A stretch of 64,000 bases of DNA from Clostridium fungisolvens (GTDB lineage: Bacteria > Bacillota > Clostridia > Clostridiales > Clostridiaceae), in assembly GCF_014193895.1 (NCBI RefSeq), contig NZ_BLZR01000001.1, positions 310,001-374,000 of the forward strand, written 5' to 3'. Of the stretch, positions 19,116 through 28,512 are shown in pieces; the stretch's first letter is position 1; every line of letters starts with the position of its first letter. The notes under the pieces are model-generated. The model had not been told where the DNA came from and ran no database searches. It worked only from the letters and a program-made list of their open reading frames with translations. The translations under genes were made by a program, and so were the position numbers.

Positions 19116-20318
19116 ATGTCTAATAATAAAAATAATATTATGATTATCATACCACAGTTAACTGGTGGAGGAGCTGAAAAAGTTGCATGTAATTTAACTT
19201 TTAGCTTAAATAAAAAATATACAACTTATTTGGTAACCTTTGATGAAAATAATGCTACCTACGATTATTCGGGCACTATGATTCCTTTAGAGGTACCGAA
19301 ATCTAAGTATAATGTGGTAAGAGTATTTAATAATATAATAAGAAGCTATAAAATATTGAAGCTAAAGAAAAAATTAAATATAGATTTATCTATAAGTTTT
19401 ACTGATACGCCAAATTTATTAAATATAGTTACTAGAAATAAGTCAGTAGCAATTGTAAGTGTTAGGCATCTACAGTCATATTTTGATACCGGTTTTTTAA
19501 GAAAAATGGTATCAAGAATTACATTTTGTCGGGCAGATAAAATAATTGCATTATCAAAAATGGTAGAAATGGATTTAATAAAAAACTATAATACCAATCC
19601 ACAAAAGATTAAGACCATATATAATTCTTGCAACTATGAGAAGATAGGAAAAATGGCAGTGGAAGATATTACAGATGAAGAAGAGATAGAGATATTTAAT
19701 GATGGCTTTGTACTGATTAATTGTGCAAGATTAATACCGGTTAAAGGTCAGTGGCATCTAATACGAGTATTTTCAAAGTTGGTAGATGAAATCCCAAATG
19801 CTAAATTAGTTTTTTTAGGTCAAGGTGAGCTTGAGGAATCCTTAAAGAAATTAGTCACTGATTTAGGTCTAGATGGTAAAGTGTTTTTTTTAGGATTTAA
19901 AAAGAATCCATATAAATATATAGCAAAATCAGATTATTTCCTATTTTCTTCTTTATCAGAAGGATTAGGTAATGTTTTGTTGGAAAGTATGGCTTGTGGT
20001 ACACCTATAATTTCTTCTGATTGTATTGCAGGTCCAAGAGAAATTATGAATCCAAAATCAATAAATGAAAGTTACAATAGTGTAGATGTTGTATTTGGAG
20101 AATATGGAATTTTGGTCCCAGCATTTAAAAATGATGACTTTAACGCTGTGACACCCTTGAATTTCCAGGAGTTGAAGTTATTTGATGTTTTAAAAGAATG
20201 TTATTATAATCCTGAAATTCACGCAAAGTATAAAAACTTAGCACTAAAACGTATTTTGGATTTTTCAGAGAATAGTATTGAAGAAGATTGGGATAAAATG
20301 TTTAAGGAACTGAACTAA
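19116..20318 (+). CDS. GT4-family glycosyltransferase
   Basis: A 400-residue GT-B enzyme. The N-terminal glycine-rich loop reads IIPQLTGGGAEKVACNLTF. The C-terminal half contains NCARLIPVKGQWHLIRVFSK, KLVFLGQGELEESLKKL, and FLFSSLSEGLGNVLLESMAC with the E-x7-E motif. The TGGGAEKV start is typical of GalNAc/GlcNAc-type transferases such as PglA/PglH relatives. RBS AAGAGGTG precedes ATG 19116. The gene follows the flippase by 41 bases. Confidence 0.88.
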   Translation: MSNNKNNIMIIIPQLTGGGAEKVACNLTFSLNKKYTTYLVTFDENNATYDYSGTMIPLEVPKSKYNVVRVFNNIIRSYKILKLKKKLNIDLSISFTDTPNLLNIVTRNKSVAIVSVRHLQSYFDTGFLRKMVSRITFCRADKIIALSKMVEMDLIKNYNTNPQKIKTIYNSCNYEKIGKMAVEDITDEEEIEIFNDGFVLINCARLIPVKGQWHLIRVFSKLVDEIPNAKLVFLGQGELEESLKKLVTDLGLDGKVFFLGFKKNPYKYIAKSDYFLFSSLSEGLGNVLLESMACGTPIISSDCIAGPREIMNPKSINESYNSVDVVFGEYGILVPAFKNDDFNAVTPLNFQELKLFDVLKECYYNPEIHAKYKNLALKRILDFSENSIEEDWDKMFKELN

Positions 20319-20394
20319 GCAGGAATAGTGAAGTATAATAATATTTTATAAAGCAAGCTACATATGAAAAATAAATTTATTGGAGGAGACTAAG

Positions 20395-21714
20395 TTGCTA
20401 TTATATGAAAAATTAGTTAACAAAGAAGAAAAGTTATCGTTGGTAGGTTTGGGGTATGTAGGGTTACCAATCGCTGTAGCCTTCGCTAAGCAGATAAATG
20501 TAATTGGATTTGATACAAATGATAAGAAAATAGAAATCTACAAGAGTGGAGTGGATCCTACAAAAGAGGTTGGAAGTGAAGCTATTAAAAATACAACATT
20601 AGAATTTACAGCAGATGAAACAAAGCTTAGAGAAGCAAAATTTCATATAGTTGCTGTACCAACTCCTGTTAATCAAGATAAGACTCCAAACTTAGACCCT
20701 GTAGAAGGTGCAAGTCACTTGATTGGTAGAAATCTTACAAAGGGGTCAATAGTTGTGTATGAATCTACAGTTTATCCTGGCGTAACTGAAGAGATTTGTA
20801 TACCTATTCTTGAAAAAGAATCTGGTTTAAAATGCGGAATCGATTTTAGAGTTGGTTATTCACCTGAGCGTATTAATCCTGGTGACAAGATACATAGACT
20901 AGAGACTATTACAAAGATTGTATCAGGAGTGGATGATGAATCTACAATGGAAATTGCTAATGTTTACAATCTTATTATCAAGGGGGGCGTTCACACGGTA
21001 TCCTCTATTAAGACCGCAGAAGCAATTAAGGTAGTTGAGAATAGTCAGCGTGATATTAATATTGCTTTTATGAATGAGCTTGCAATGGTATTTGATCGTA
21101 TGGGAATAGATACGAATGAAGTTGTGGAGGGAATGAACACAAAATGGAATGCACTTGGATTTAAACCGGGGCTAGTTGGTGGTCATTGTATTGGCGTTGA
21201 TCCTTATTACTTCCTATATGAGGCTGAGAGATTAGGATACCATTCTCAAATTATAGCTGCTGGTCGAAGAATTAATGATGGAATGGGAGAATTTATTGCT
21301 GATGCTATCATTAAAAACCTTATTCAGGCGAATAAGGTTGTTAGAAGATCTAAGGTTGTTATCTTTGGTATTACATTTAAGGAAAATTGTCCTGATATCA
21401 GAAATTCAAAAGTAGAAGATATTATTAAAACATTAAAGGAATATTGTATTGATCCGATAATTGTTGATCCTTGGGCAAATCAAGAAGATGTATGGAATGA
21501 GTATAAGGTTGAATTGGTTGATAAAGATGTAATTAATGATGCAGATTGTATCGTATTAGCTGTAGAACATAATGAGTTTAAGGCACTTACATTAGATGAT
21601 TTTGATAAGATGTTTGTTAAAGATCAGAATGATAAGAAGGTACTTATTGATGTAAAGGGTATTCTAAATAAGGATGAAATACAAGCTAAGGGGTACAGTT
21701 ATTGGAGATTATAA
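20395..21714 (+). CDS. Nucleotide-sugar 6-dehydrogenase (TviB/WbpO-like)
   Basis: About 439 residues. The NAD-binding motif is LVGLGYVGLPIAVAFA near the N terminus, SPERINPGDK is in the substrate domain, and the catalytic Cys sits in VGGHCIGVDPYYF (Cys265 from this start). The 'GHCIGVDPYY' form separates the UDP-GlcNAc/GalNAc dehydrogenase group (TviB, WbpO, WecC) from UDP-glucose dehydrogenases, which have GGSCFPKD. It therefore probably makes a UDP-HexNAc uronic acid. The frame is open from TTG 20380, but GGAGGA (20382-20387) indicates TTG 20395 as start. Confidence 0.88.
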   Translation: MLLYEKLVNKEEKLSLVGLGYVGLPIAVAFAKQINVIGFDTNDKKIEIYKSGVDPTKEVGSEAIKNTTLEFTADETKLREAKFHIVAVPTPVNQDKTPNLDPVEGASHLIGRNLTKGSIVVYESTVYPGVTEEICIPILEKESGLKCGIDFRVGYSPERINPGDKIHRLETITKIVSGVDDESTMEIANVYNLIIKGGVHTVSSIKTAEAIKVVENSQRDINIAFMNELAMVFDRMGIDTNEVVEGMNTKWNALGFKPGLVGGHCIGVDPYYFLYEAERLGYHSQIIAAGRRINDGMGEFIADAIIKNLIQANKVVRRSKVVIFGITFKENCPDIRNSKVEDIIKTLKEYCIDPIIVDPWANQEDVWNEYKVELVDKDVINDADCIVLAVEHNEFKALTLDDFDKMFVKDQNDKKVLIDVKGILNKDEIQAKGYSYWRL

Positions 21715-21924
21715 AACCTAATATACGTGCCATGAAAATATAATGAACTTCATATTACTTTAGCTTTAGCTTGGATTGGGTAACAATAACTTAAGGAATA
21801 TGTATTATTCAAAGTTTTTATGAAGGTATTTGATTTAAATATAAAGATGTCGTTGATATACTAAATTTATGCTGATAGCGGTGGAAGGGGTCTGGTACTA
21901 TGACATATCAGATCTAGGTGATTT

Positions 21925-23262
21925 ATGATATTGATACTTGCGCTTATACAATTAATAGTATTTGTTTTTTTAATTTATAAGTTATATAAAATTGAAAATG
22001 ATTATTTTTTTCCAGCTATAATACTAATTATTAAACAAATCATATGTGAAAGTATATATGCTATTTTGTTGTATAATGATAATAGTATCATGGATTTAAG
22101 CATATCTAATTATTTATCTGTTCCATTAAATACTGCTGTTTGTAAAGCTCTTATAATTGATACTATGGCATATATTGTATTATATTGCGGAATAAGATTT
22201 AGCAAACCTAAGTCTTATGATGTTAATAAAGATCAATATAATTATGTAACTTCCAAGAAATGGCGTATGAATGCATTAATAGTTATACTTATTGGAATAC
22301 TTTCAGAAATATTATTTTTTAATAAAGTTGGAGGATTTACATATTATTTTAATAACCTATATAATCGTCAAGTTGTTTCTGCTGGAAGTAATTATATAAA
22401 CTTCACATTGATCATTTCTATTGGTGTTGCAGCATATGTAGTTAGCGTAATTAGTAATTGGAAGAGAAGAGTAGGGTTGATACCAATTGTTATAAGTGGA
22501 ATATCACTTTTCGCTATTGTGTTATATGGTGGAAGAAATCCTATTTTATATTTATTAGTAATGGTTTTTGGAACAATTAATTTTCTTTATAAAAAAATAT
22601 CATTTAAGGATTTTAATAAGTTGAAAGTTATTTTATTAACTGTTGTTGTTGTATTCTTATTTATATTATTACCATCCTTGAGGGATAGCGATTCTATTGA
22701 GACTATTAATAATAAGGGATTTTCTTCTGCATTTGAAGTTTTATCAAATACATCTATTCAGACACTAACAACTGCAAATACATTAGATAGAGCAACTTTT
22801 ATTTATGATTATTATACACTTGATAAATGGTGGTTGGGAAAGAGTTATTTAGAGGTAATTCCGTCATTAATTCCACGAAATATTTATAAAAATAAGCCAG
22901 CAATGGATGAAGGATTATATATTAATTCAATATTGAGTACTCATATAGATTATCATCCTTTCATGCCAAGTGATAATTTTCCTGTAAAGTCTTCATTTCC
23001 GGTAGGTATATCAATGGGATATATTAATTTTGGAATTCTAGGAATGATTATAAGCATGTTTTTACAAGGAAAATTACTTTCTTATTTATACTATACAGCG
23101 AAAAAAAGTAGGTCATTTATGTGGATTTTGATATATTTGATATTTAATTTGAGTTTTAATTTTTCTAATTTAGGAATAACTAGTTGTATTTTTAATAGTG
23201 TATTTATTATTTTTATAAGTGTAATATTTTTAAATAAAAGATATATGCAAATTAAAGAGTAA
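21925..23262 (+). CDS. Wzy-type repeat-unit polymerase (O-antigen polymerase-like)
   Basis: A 445-residue integral membrane protein with about ten hydrophobic segments and one large outer loop (about 255-355). This loop contains SLRDSD, then ATFIYDYYTLDKWWLGKSYL and SLIPRNIYKNKPAMDEGLY. A loop with 'P.siPR..y..KP' is typical of O-antigen/oligosaccharide repeat unit polymerases of Gram-positive capsule clusters. It would join repeat units on the outer face after Wzx export. A 210-base gap separates it from the dehydrogenase; I see no gene in it, only a weak hairpin near the 5' side of the RBS (CTGATA with TATCAG, about 21872-21909). Confidence 0.82.
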   Translation: MILILALIQLIVFVFLIYKLYKIENDYFFPAIILIIKQIICESIYAILLYNDNSIMDLSISNYLSVPLNTAVCKALIIDTMAYIVLYCGIRFSKPKSYDVNKDQYNYVTSKKWRMNALIVILIGILSEILFFNKVGGFTYYFNNLYNRQVVSAGSNYINFTLIISIGVAAYVVSVISNWKRRVGLIPIVISGISLFAIVLYGGRNPILYLLVMVFGTINFLYKKISFKDFNKLKVILLTVVVVFLFILLPSLRDSDSIETINNKGFSSAFEVLSNTSIQTLTTANTLDRATFIYDYYTLDKWWLGKSYLEVIPSLIPRNIYKNKPAMDEGLYINSILSTHIDYHPFMPSDNFPVKSSFPVGISMGYINFGILGMIISMFLQGKLLSYLYYTAKKSRSFMWILIYLIFNLSFNFSNLGITSCIFNSVFIIFISVIFLNKRYMQIKE

Positions 23263-23365
23263 TGGAAAAAGATATTAGTAAGCTACAATTAATTCAGGAA
23301 ATTAGCTATATATAGATTAATTTTAAATACTAAATACTAAATTTGGATTATCTGGAGAATGATTA

Positions 23366-24427
23366 ATGAATGAAAAAATTAAATGTGAATCGTTGAACTT
23401 AGAAAATTATAATAAAAGAATTAATTACATTGATATACTCCGTGGAATCGGTATCTTATTTATGGTTATGGGACATATTGGATATGGAGGGGATTTCGAT
23501 AAATATATTCATGCTTTCCATATGCCATTATTTATTTTAGTATCTGGTTATTTCTTTAGAGTAGAAGAGGTTAATACATTAGATTTTATAAAAAGAAAAA
23601 TGAAAATGCTATTAGTGCCATATTTGAGTTTCGGAATGATTCATTATTTATTTTGGTTTATATTTTTTGGAAGAGCAAATAATATAGATTCACTAATTGA
23701 GCTAAGAAGTTTTCTTTGGTTTAATACGGATGGGAATATGCCTATTGCGGGAGCACTGTGGTTTTTAACATGCCTTTTTATAATAGAAATTCTATTTTAT
23801 TTTTTTGTAAAGGTAGGCAAGAAAGAAAAAAATGTTGCAATTTTAGTCATAGGAGTTTCAATAGTTGGAAGTATATATTCGACTATAATAAATATAAGAT
23901 TACCGTATGCAATAGATACAGCAATGGCTGGTATTGGAATTTTTTATGTAGGATATTTGTTAAAAAAATTTAGTAGTAAAAATAAATTGCTTGCAAAGTC
24001 AATTAATCTATCCTTGATTGAAGTAGTTTTATTACTAGTATGTAGTACAATATTAATATTTGTAAATTATTCTGTAAATATGAGAACTATAACATATGGT
24101 ATAATTCCTTTGTTTTGGGTTAATGCAATATTGAGTACAATTACTTATTGGAATATATCACGGTACTTGGATATTTGCAAAGTAAAATTCATAAAAAAAA
24201 TTAATCATCAACTGATTTATATTGGTAAAAACTCAATTGTCTACTTATGTTTGAACCAGATTGTGATTCTTATTTCTACAAAATGTCTAGAATTTACAAT
24301 AGACTACAATAGCTCACTTGAGAGGTTGTTAATGAAAGTTGGGATTTTGTTGATTACATTAGTTGGTTTACATGTAGCGTCTATAATTATTAACAAAACA
24401 AAGCTTAGAGCGTTAATAGGGAAATAA
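23366..24427 (+). CDS. Acyltransferase-3 family membrane protein (polysaccharide O-acetylase-like)
   Basis: A 353-residue protein with about ten membrane segments. The opening NKRINYIDILRGIGILFMVM is followed by GHIG, with the conserved His in the first helix, and then HAFHMPLFILVSGYFF, the second family block. These proteins transfer acetyl or other acyl groups from the cytoplasm to exported sugars. As the last polymer gene before the uronic-acid genes, it probably decorates the capsule repeat unit. ATG 23366 has a GGAGAATG site in front. Confidence 0.87.
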   Translation: MNEKIKCESLNLENYNKRINYIDILRGIGILFMVMGHIGYGGDFDKYIHAFHMPLFILVSGYFFRVEEVNTLDFIKRKMKMLLVPYLSFGMIHYLFWFIFFGRANNIDSLIELRSFLWFNTDGNMPIAGALWFLTCLFIIEILFYFFVKVGKKEKNVAILVIGVSIVGSIYSTIINIRLPYAIDTAMAGIGIFYVGYLLKKFSSKNKLLAKSINLSLIEVVLLLVCSTILIFVNYSVNMRTITYGIIPLFWVNAILSTITYWNISRYLDICKVKFIKKINHQLIYIGKNSIVYLCLNQIVILISTKCLEFTIDYNSSLERLLMKVGILLITLVGLHVASIIINKTKLRALIGK

Positions 24428-24917
24428 ATAGATGGTTAATTAAGTAAAGTAATTAATTTTTAATTAAGTTTGATATGTATTTTTATAGAATAAGATGGAA
24501 GGATTAAATGTCAGAAGAGTGGAATCTAAAAGAGTTTCTATTAGATTTTGCTAAAAATACTTGGAGTTATGAACATAAATCATATATTTAGGCTATTATA
24601 GCTGATACCTAGATTTATTGAAAAAATAACAATTATATATTGCATTATAAGCTTTTTAAATGATTGATTTCTAATTAAGCAGAAATTAAAAATAATACAT
24701 TCGTATAGTGTATAAGTAATTCAATAAATTACAAGGTACCATAATTGGATACAATTTATAATTATATGCCAAAATTATATTAATATGGTAATAAATTTAT
24801 TTATGTAAATATTTTTAAGCCAGAAACGAATTGAAAAAATTAACAATTATATTGATAAGTAAAGATTTATAATTACAACTTTTGCGTTATATATTTTAAA
24901 AGGAAGGTATTTATATT
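24428..24917. other. Intergenic stretch with short coding remnant
   Basis: 490 AT-rich bases. An ATG at 24507 after AAGGATTAA opens a 27-codon frame (MSEEWNLKEFLLDFAKNTW, then YEHKSYI) that stops at once. It looks like the head of a lost gene whose family I do not recognise. No terminator or clear promoter was found, although expression of the next gene probably starts here because base and codon use change afterwards. Confidence 0.4.
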
Positions 24918-26231
24918 ATGTTCAAAATAGCCGTAGCAGGAACAGGTTACGTTGGTCTTGTAGCAGGAGTGTGCTTTGCTGAAGTAGGTCATCAAGTTAC
25001 CTGTGTAGATATTGATGAAAATAAAATTAACTCAATGAAAGATGGCATCTCTCCAATTTATGAAGCAGATTTAGAAGGACTAATGCAGAAAAATTATGCA
25101 AAAGGTACACTTAATTACACAACTGATTACAAATCAGCCTATAAAGATGCAGACGCAATATTTATTGGAGTTGGAACGCCAGAACAGCCAGATGGATCTG
25201 CAAATCTTAGTTACATAGCTACCGTTGCAAGGCAAATTGCTGAGACTATAGAAAAAGACTGTCTTGTAGTAGTTAAATCTACAGTGCCTGTTGGTACTAA
25301 TGACAAGGTAGAACAGTTTATTAAAGATTTTTTGGTTAATGATGTGAAGGTGGAAGTAGCATCTAACCCAGAATTTTTGGCTCAAGGTACTGCGGTGCAT
25401 GATACTTTACATGCAGCAAGAATTATTATAGGAACTGAGAGTAAGTGGGCTGAAGATATACTTATGAATATATATGAACCATTTAATTTGCCTATAGTAT
25501 CTGTAAAAAGAAGATCAGCTGAGATGATAAAGTATGCAGCTAATGATTTCCTTGCGCTTAAGATATCTTACATCAATGATATAGCTAATTTGTGTGAGCG
25601 TGTAGGAGCAAGTATTGAGGATGTAGCTAAAGGCATGAGTTTTGATGAGCGTATTGGAAGCAAGTTTTTAAATGCTGGTATTGGATATGGTGGCTCCTGT
25701 TTCCCTAAGGACACAAAAGCTCTTGAATACTTAGCAAGACAAAACGGGTATGAACTTCGAACCATTAAAGCTGCTATAGACGTAAACAAAGATCAAAAAA
25801 CCTTATTGTATAAAAAGGCAAGTAGTCGTCTTATTACCTTTAATGGGTTAAAGGTAGCTGTCCTTGGACTTACATTTAAGCCGGGAACAGATGATTTGAG
25901 AGAAGCTCCATCTCTAGAAAATGTTCCTCTATTATTGGAACATGGAGCACAGGTTTACGCATTTGATCCTGTAGGTAAAGAGAATTTTGAAAAGAGATTC
26001 CCAGAAGGGAAAAATGGCCAAGGTAGCATAAAGTATGTGAATAATGTAGAAGAAGCTTTAAAAGATGCTAATGTATGCTTTATATTTACAGAATGGGGCC
26101 ATATAAAATCAGTTATGCCAGATAAATATAAAAGTCTTATGAGAACTCCGTTGGTTTACGATGGAAGAAATCTTTATAATGTAAAAGAGATGGAAGAAGT
26201 AGGGGTTGAATATTATTCAATAGGTAGATAA
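24918..26231 (+). CDS. ugd: UDP-glucose 6-dehydrogenase
   Basis: A 437-residue protein of normal length. The NAD site is VAGTGYVGLVAGVCFAEVGH, then come STVPVGTN and SNPEFLAQGTAVHD, and the catalytic Cys261 in GYGGSCFPKDTKAL. The C-terminal domain has GLTFKPGTDDLREAPS. It oxidises UDP-glucose to UDP-glucuronate with two NAD+. The UDP-glucuronate 4-epimerase lies 28 bases downstream, so the pair supplies UDP-GlcA and UDP-GalA for the polymer. RBS AAAAGGAAGG precedes the ATG. Codon use is closer to a housekeeping gene than that of the glycosyltransferases. Confidence 0.93.
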   Translation: MFKIAVAGTGYVGLVAGVCFAEVGHQVTCVDIDENKINSMKDGISPIYEADLEGLMQKNYAKGTLNYTTDYKSAYKDADAIFIGVGTPEQPDGSANLSYIATVARQIAETIEKDCLVVVKSTVPVGTNDKVEQFIKDFLVNDVKVEVASNPEFLAQGTAVHDTLHAARIIIGTESKWAEDILMNIYEPFNLPIVSVKRRSAEMIKYAANDFLALKISYINDIANLCERVGASIEDVAKGMSFDERIGSKFLNAGIGYGGSCFPKDTKALEYLARQNGYELRTIKAAIDVNKDQKTLLYKKASSRLITFNGLKVAVLGLTFKPGTDDLREAPSLENVPLLLEHGAQVYAFDPVGKENFEKRFPEGKNGQGSIKYVNNVEEALKDANVCFIFTEWGHIKSVMPDKYKSLMRTPLVYDGRNLYNVKEMEEVGVEYYSIGR

Positions 26232-26259
26232 ACATACTTAATTTTAAGGAGGCACAAAA

Positions 26260-27285
26260 TTGAGTTATAAAACTTTAGATACAAGTAAAACATATTTAGT
26301 TACTGGAGCTGCAGGTTTTATCGGATATTACTTATCTAAGAAACTTCTTGAAAGAGGCTGCAAAGTAATTGGAATTGATAATATTAATGATTATTATGAT
26401 GTAAAACTTAAATACGATAGATTAGAAAAGCTGAAGCCTTTTGAAAAGTTTGTCTTTGTTAAAGGGGATATATCAGATAAAGCATTAATAATGGATTTAT
26501 TTGAAAAGCATAAGCCTAACATTGTAATAAATTTAGCAGCCCAAGCTGGTGTTAGATATTCTATTGAAAATCCAGATGTATATATACAAAGCAATATTGT
26601 AGGTTTTTTCAATATTCTAGAGGCTTGTAGACACAATTCTGTAGATCATCTTGTATATGCTTCTTCAAGTTCGGTTTATGGTTCAAACAAAAAGGTACCT
26701 TTTGAAGAGTCTGATTTTGTTGATAACCCTGTATCACTTTATGCGGCTACAAAAAAATCAAATGAGCTAATGGCTCATACATATAGTCATCTTTATAAGA
26801 TTCCAGCTACAGGACTAAGATTTTTTACGGTTTATGGGCCTATGGGAAGACCAGATATGGCTTATTTTGGTTTTACTAATAAATATTTTGAAGGTGAACC
26901 TATTAAAATATTTAATAATGGTGATTTTGAGCATGATTTATACAGAGATTTTACTTATGTAGATGATATAGTAGAAGGAATTGAAAGACTTCTTAATAAT
27001 CCTTCTGTAGAGACAGTTCCACATAAAGTATTTAACATCGGAAACAATAGTCCAGAGAAGCTTATGACCTTTATAGGAGCTCTTGAGAAAGCATTAAGTA
27101 ACGCTACAAAAAAAGAAGTGAGTTTTAATAAAGTATTTGAACCTTTGAAACCAGGGGATGTACCTTCTACTTATGCCTCAACTGATTTATTATATGAGGC
27201 TATAGGCTTTAAACCTTCTACTAGTATAGAAGAAGGGCTTCAAAAGTTTGCAGATTGGTATGTAAGTTATTATGGAATTAATTAA
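26260..27285 (+). CDS. UDP-glucuronate 4-epimerase (NAD-dependent extended SDR)
   Basis: A 341-residue extended SDR. The Rossmann motif is LVTGAAGFIGYYLSKKLLER, the active site is SSSSVYG with YAATKK (Tyr161, Lys165), and the family signature GVRYSIENPDVYIQSNIVGF is characteristic of UDP-glucuronate 4-epimerases (CapI/LspL) rather than GalE. RFFTVYGPMGRPDMAYFGFT also fits this group. It interconverts UDP-GlcA and UDP-GalA. It starts with TTG 26260 after a strong AAGGAGG. It is the last intact gene of the capsule operon. Confidence 0.9.
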   Translation: MSYKTLDTSKTYLVTGAAGFIGYYLSKKLLERGCKVIGIDNINDYYDVKLKYDRLEKLKPFEKFVFVKGDISDKALIMDLFEKHKPNIVINLAAQAGVRYSIENPDVYIQSNIVGFFNILEACRHNSVDHLVYASSSSVYGSNKKVPFEESDFVDNPVSLYAATKKSNELMAHTYSHLYKIPATGLRFFTVYGPMGRPDMAYFGFTNKYFEGEPIKIFNNGDFEHDLYRDFTYVDDIVEGIERLLNNPSVETVPHKVFNIGNNSPEKLMTFIGALEKALSNATKKEVSFNKVFEPLKPGDVPSTYASTDLLYEAIGFKPSTSIEEGLQKFADWYVSYYGIN

Positions 27286-27302
27286 TTCTAGATTTTTTTT
27301 TT
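27275..27302 (+). terminator. Possible terminator of the capsule operon
   Basis: GAATTAATTAATTC (27275-27288) is a short AT-rich palindrome overlapping the stop codon and is followed by a run of ten T residues (27293-27302). The stem is weak, but the long T-run directly behind the last operon gene makes a terminator plausible. Confidence 0.45.
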
Positions 27303-27371
27303 ATATCAATTGAATTACTATTTTTATATATTTATAGGTAAGCGTAAAAAATTAAGTACCTAGATAACACG

Positions 27372-27416
27372 TCCTCCCATTGATAAAATCAAGGAAAAAG
27401 ATTATCAATGGGAGGA
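27372..27416 (+). repeat. Perfect 15-base inverted repeat
   Basis: TCCTCCCATTGATAA (27372-27386) pairs perfectly with TTATCAATGGGAGGA (27402-27416) around a 15-base loop. The right arm contains a GGGAGGA Shine-Dalgarno sequence standing 5 bases before ATG 27422, which opens a frame of only 15 codons (MSRKLDNADWDQYIR). The head of this peptide resembles the start of IS66-type accessory proteins, so this may be the 5' end of a lost element. No T-run follows. Confidence 0.6.
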
Positions 27417-27536
27417 TACCCATGTCTAGAAAATTAGATAATGCCGATTGGGATCAATATATTAGGTAGGACTTTATTTCTTAAAAGATTAAAACCAGCA
27501 CGCCCAAACATTGATCTTTTAATATATTTTAACCTA

Positions 27537-28512
27537 TTTGTAGATTGTCAAGTACTTTTGGTTCTCTCGTAATTTTGGTGATACTTTTATTGAAAACTAT
27601 TATTCAATGATTTCAACATAGATTTTCACTTATAATAAATTCAAAACTATGTTTGGAGATGTGAATTTGAAGGATACTAAGATATTGCATCAATTTGATG
27701 AGAATAACGTTATCCATATTATAGCCGAAAGCACTTCGGAAGGAAGCTACTGTCCAAGTTGCGGGACAATATCAAAGAGCGAACACTCAAAGTATGCTAG
27801 AAAACTTTCTGATGGGGCCTTAGATGGCTTTTCTAAAAAGATAACTATTATTGTTAGAAAGTTTAAATGTAAATCTTCTAGTTGTAGCCAAAAAATCTTT
27901 ACTGAAAGACTTCCTTTTGCGGCTGCGTATGCAAGAATAACTAATAAGGTTATTGAATTAATTACATTCTTAGCTTTAACAATTAGTGCTGAAAGATTAT
28001 CATGTATTATGAAGAAGCTAGGTATCAGCATCTCTCATGATACTATATTAAGATTAATAAGAAAGCTACCTAAGCATACAGTTGCAATTGATGATTCAGT
28101 TAAAAATATAGGTATAGATGATTTTGCATTAAAAAAGAGAAAAAAATACTGCACCTTAATTTGTGATATGGATAAAAGAATGATTTTAGATATATTACCA
28201 AGTAGGAATAAAGAAGCAGTAGCAGATTGGTTAAAGCAATATCCACAAGGCAGATTAGTCAGTAGAGATGGTTCAATATCATATGCAGGTGCAATTACTG
28301 AGGCATTGCCAAATGCTCTACAAGTGTCTGATAAATTTCACTTAGTAAAGAATTTACTTGATAACATTAATAGATATGTTAAAAGAAAATATCCTAAAAA
28401 CTTGATTATACCAAAGAATAAAGAGGAAATTGTTGCCGACTGTTGATTTATACTTAAAACTGGTTCTTCATCAAATTTGACGAAGAACCAAAAGTACTTG
28501 ACAATCTACAAA
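27537..28512 (+). mobile_element. Internally deleted ISL3-family insertion sequence
   Basis: A 976-base element with near-perfect terminal inverted repeats (TTTGTAGATTGTCAAGTACT at 27537, then TTTGGTTC; complement at 28485-28512). It contains one transposase gene cut short by deletion of roughly the last third. ISL3 elements are usually about 1.3-1.6 kb. The right end carries an extra palindrome (GGTTCTTC ... GAAGAACC, 28462-28489). No 8-base target duplication can be seen, so one flank has been rearranged after insertion. A related worn end is at 2378. Confidence 0.82.
27649..28446 (+). pseudogene. ISL3-family transposase, C-terminally truncated
   Basis: 265 residues are left of a protein normally about 400 long. 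Seen are the N-terminal zinc finger (CPSCGTIS with CKSSSCSQKIF, residues about 36-85), a helix-turn-helix (ITNKVIELITFLALTISAER to SHDTILRLIR), and the first part of the DDE domain with IGIDDFALKKRKKYCTLICD and DGSISYAGAITEAL. The frame ends at 28446 just after VADC, close to the right terminal repeat. The third acidic residue and the C-terminal 'KRIMYGR' block are missing, so it should not be active. Confidence 0.85.

Noticed and set aside
21715..21924. Gap before the polymerase gene examined for a riboswitch or promoter
   Set aside because: Only a weak 6-base stem and no convincing -35/-10 pair; not enough to call.
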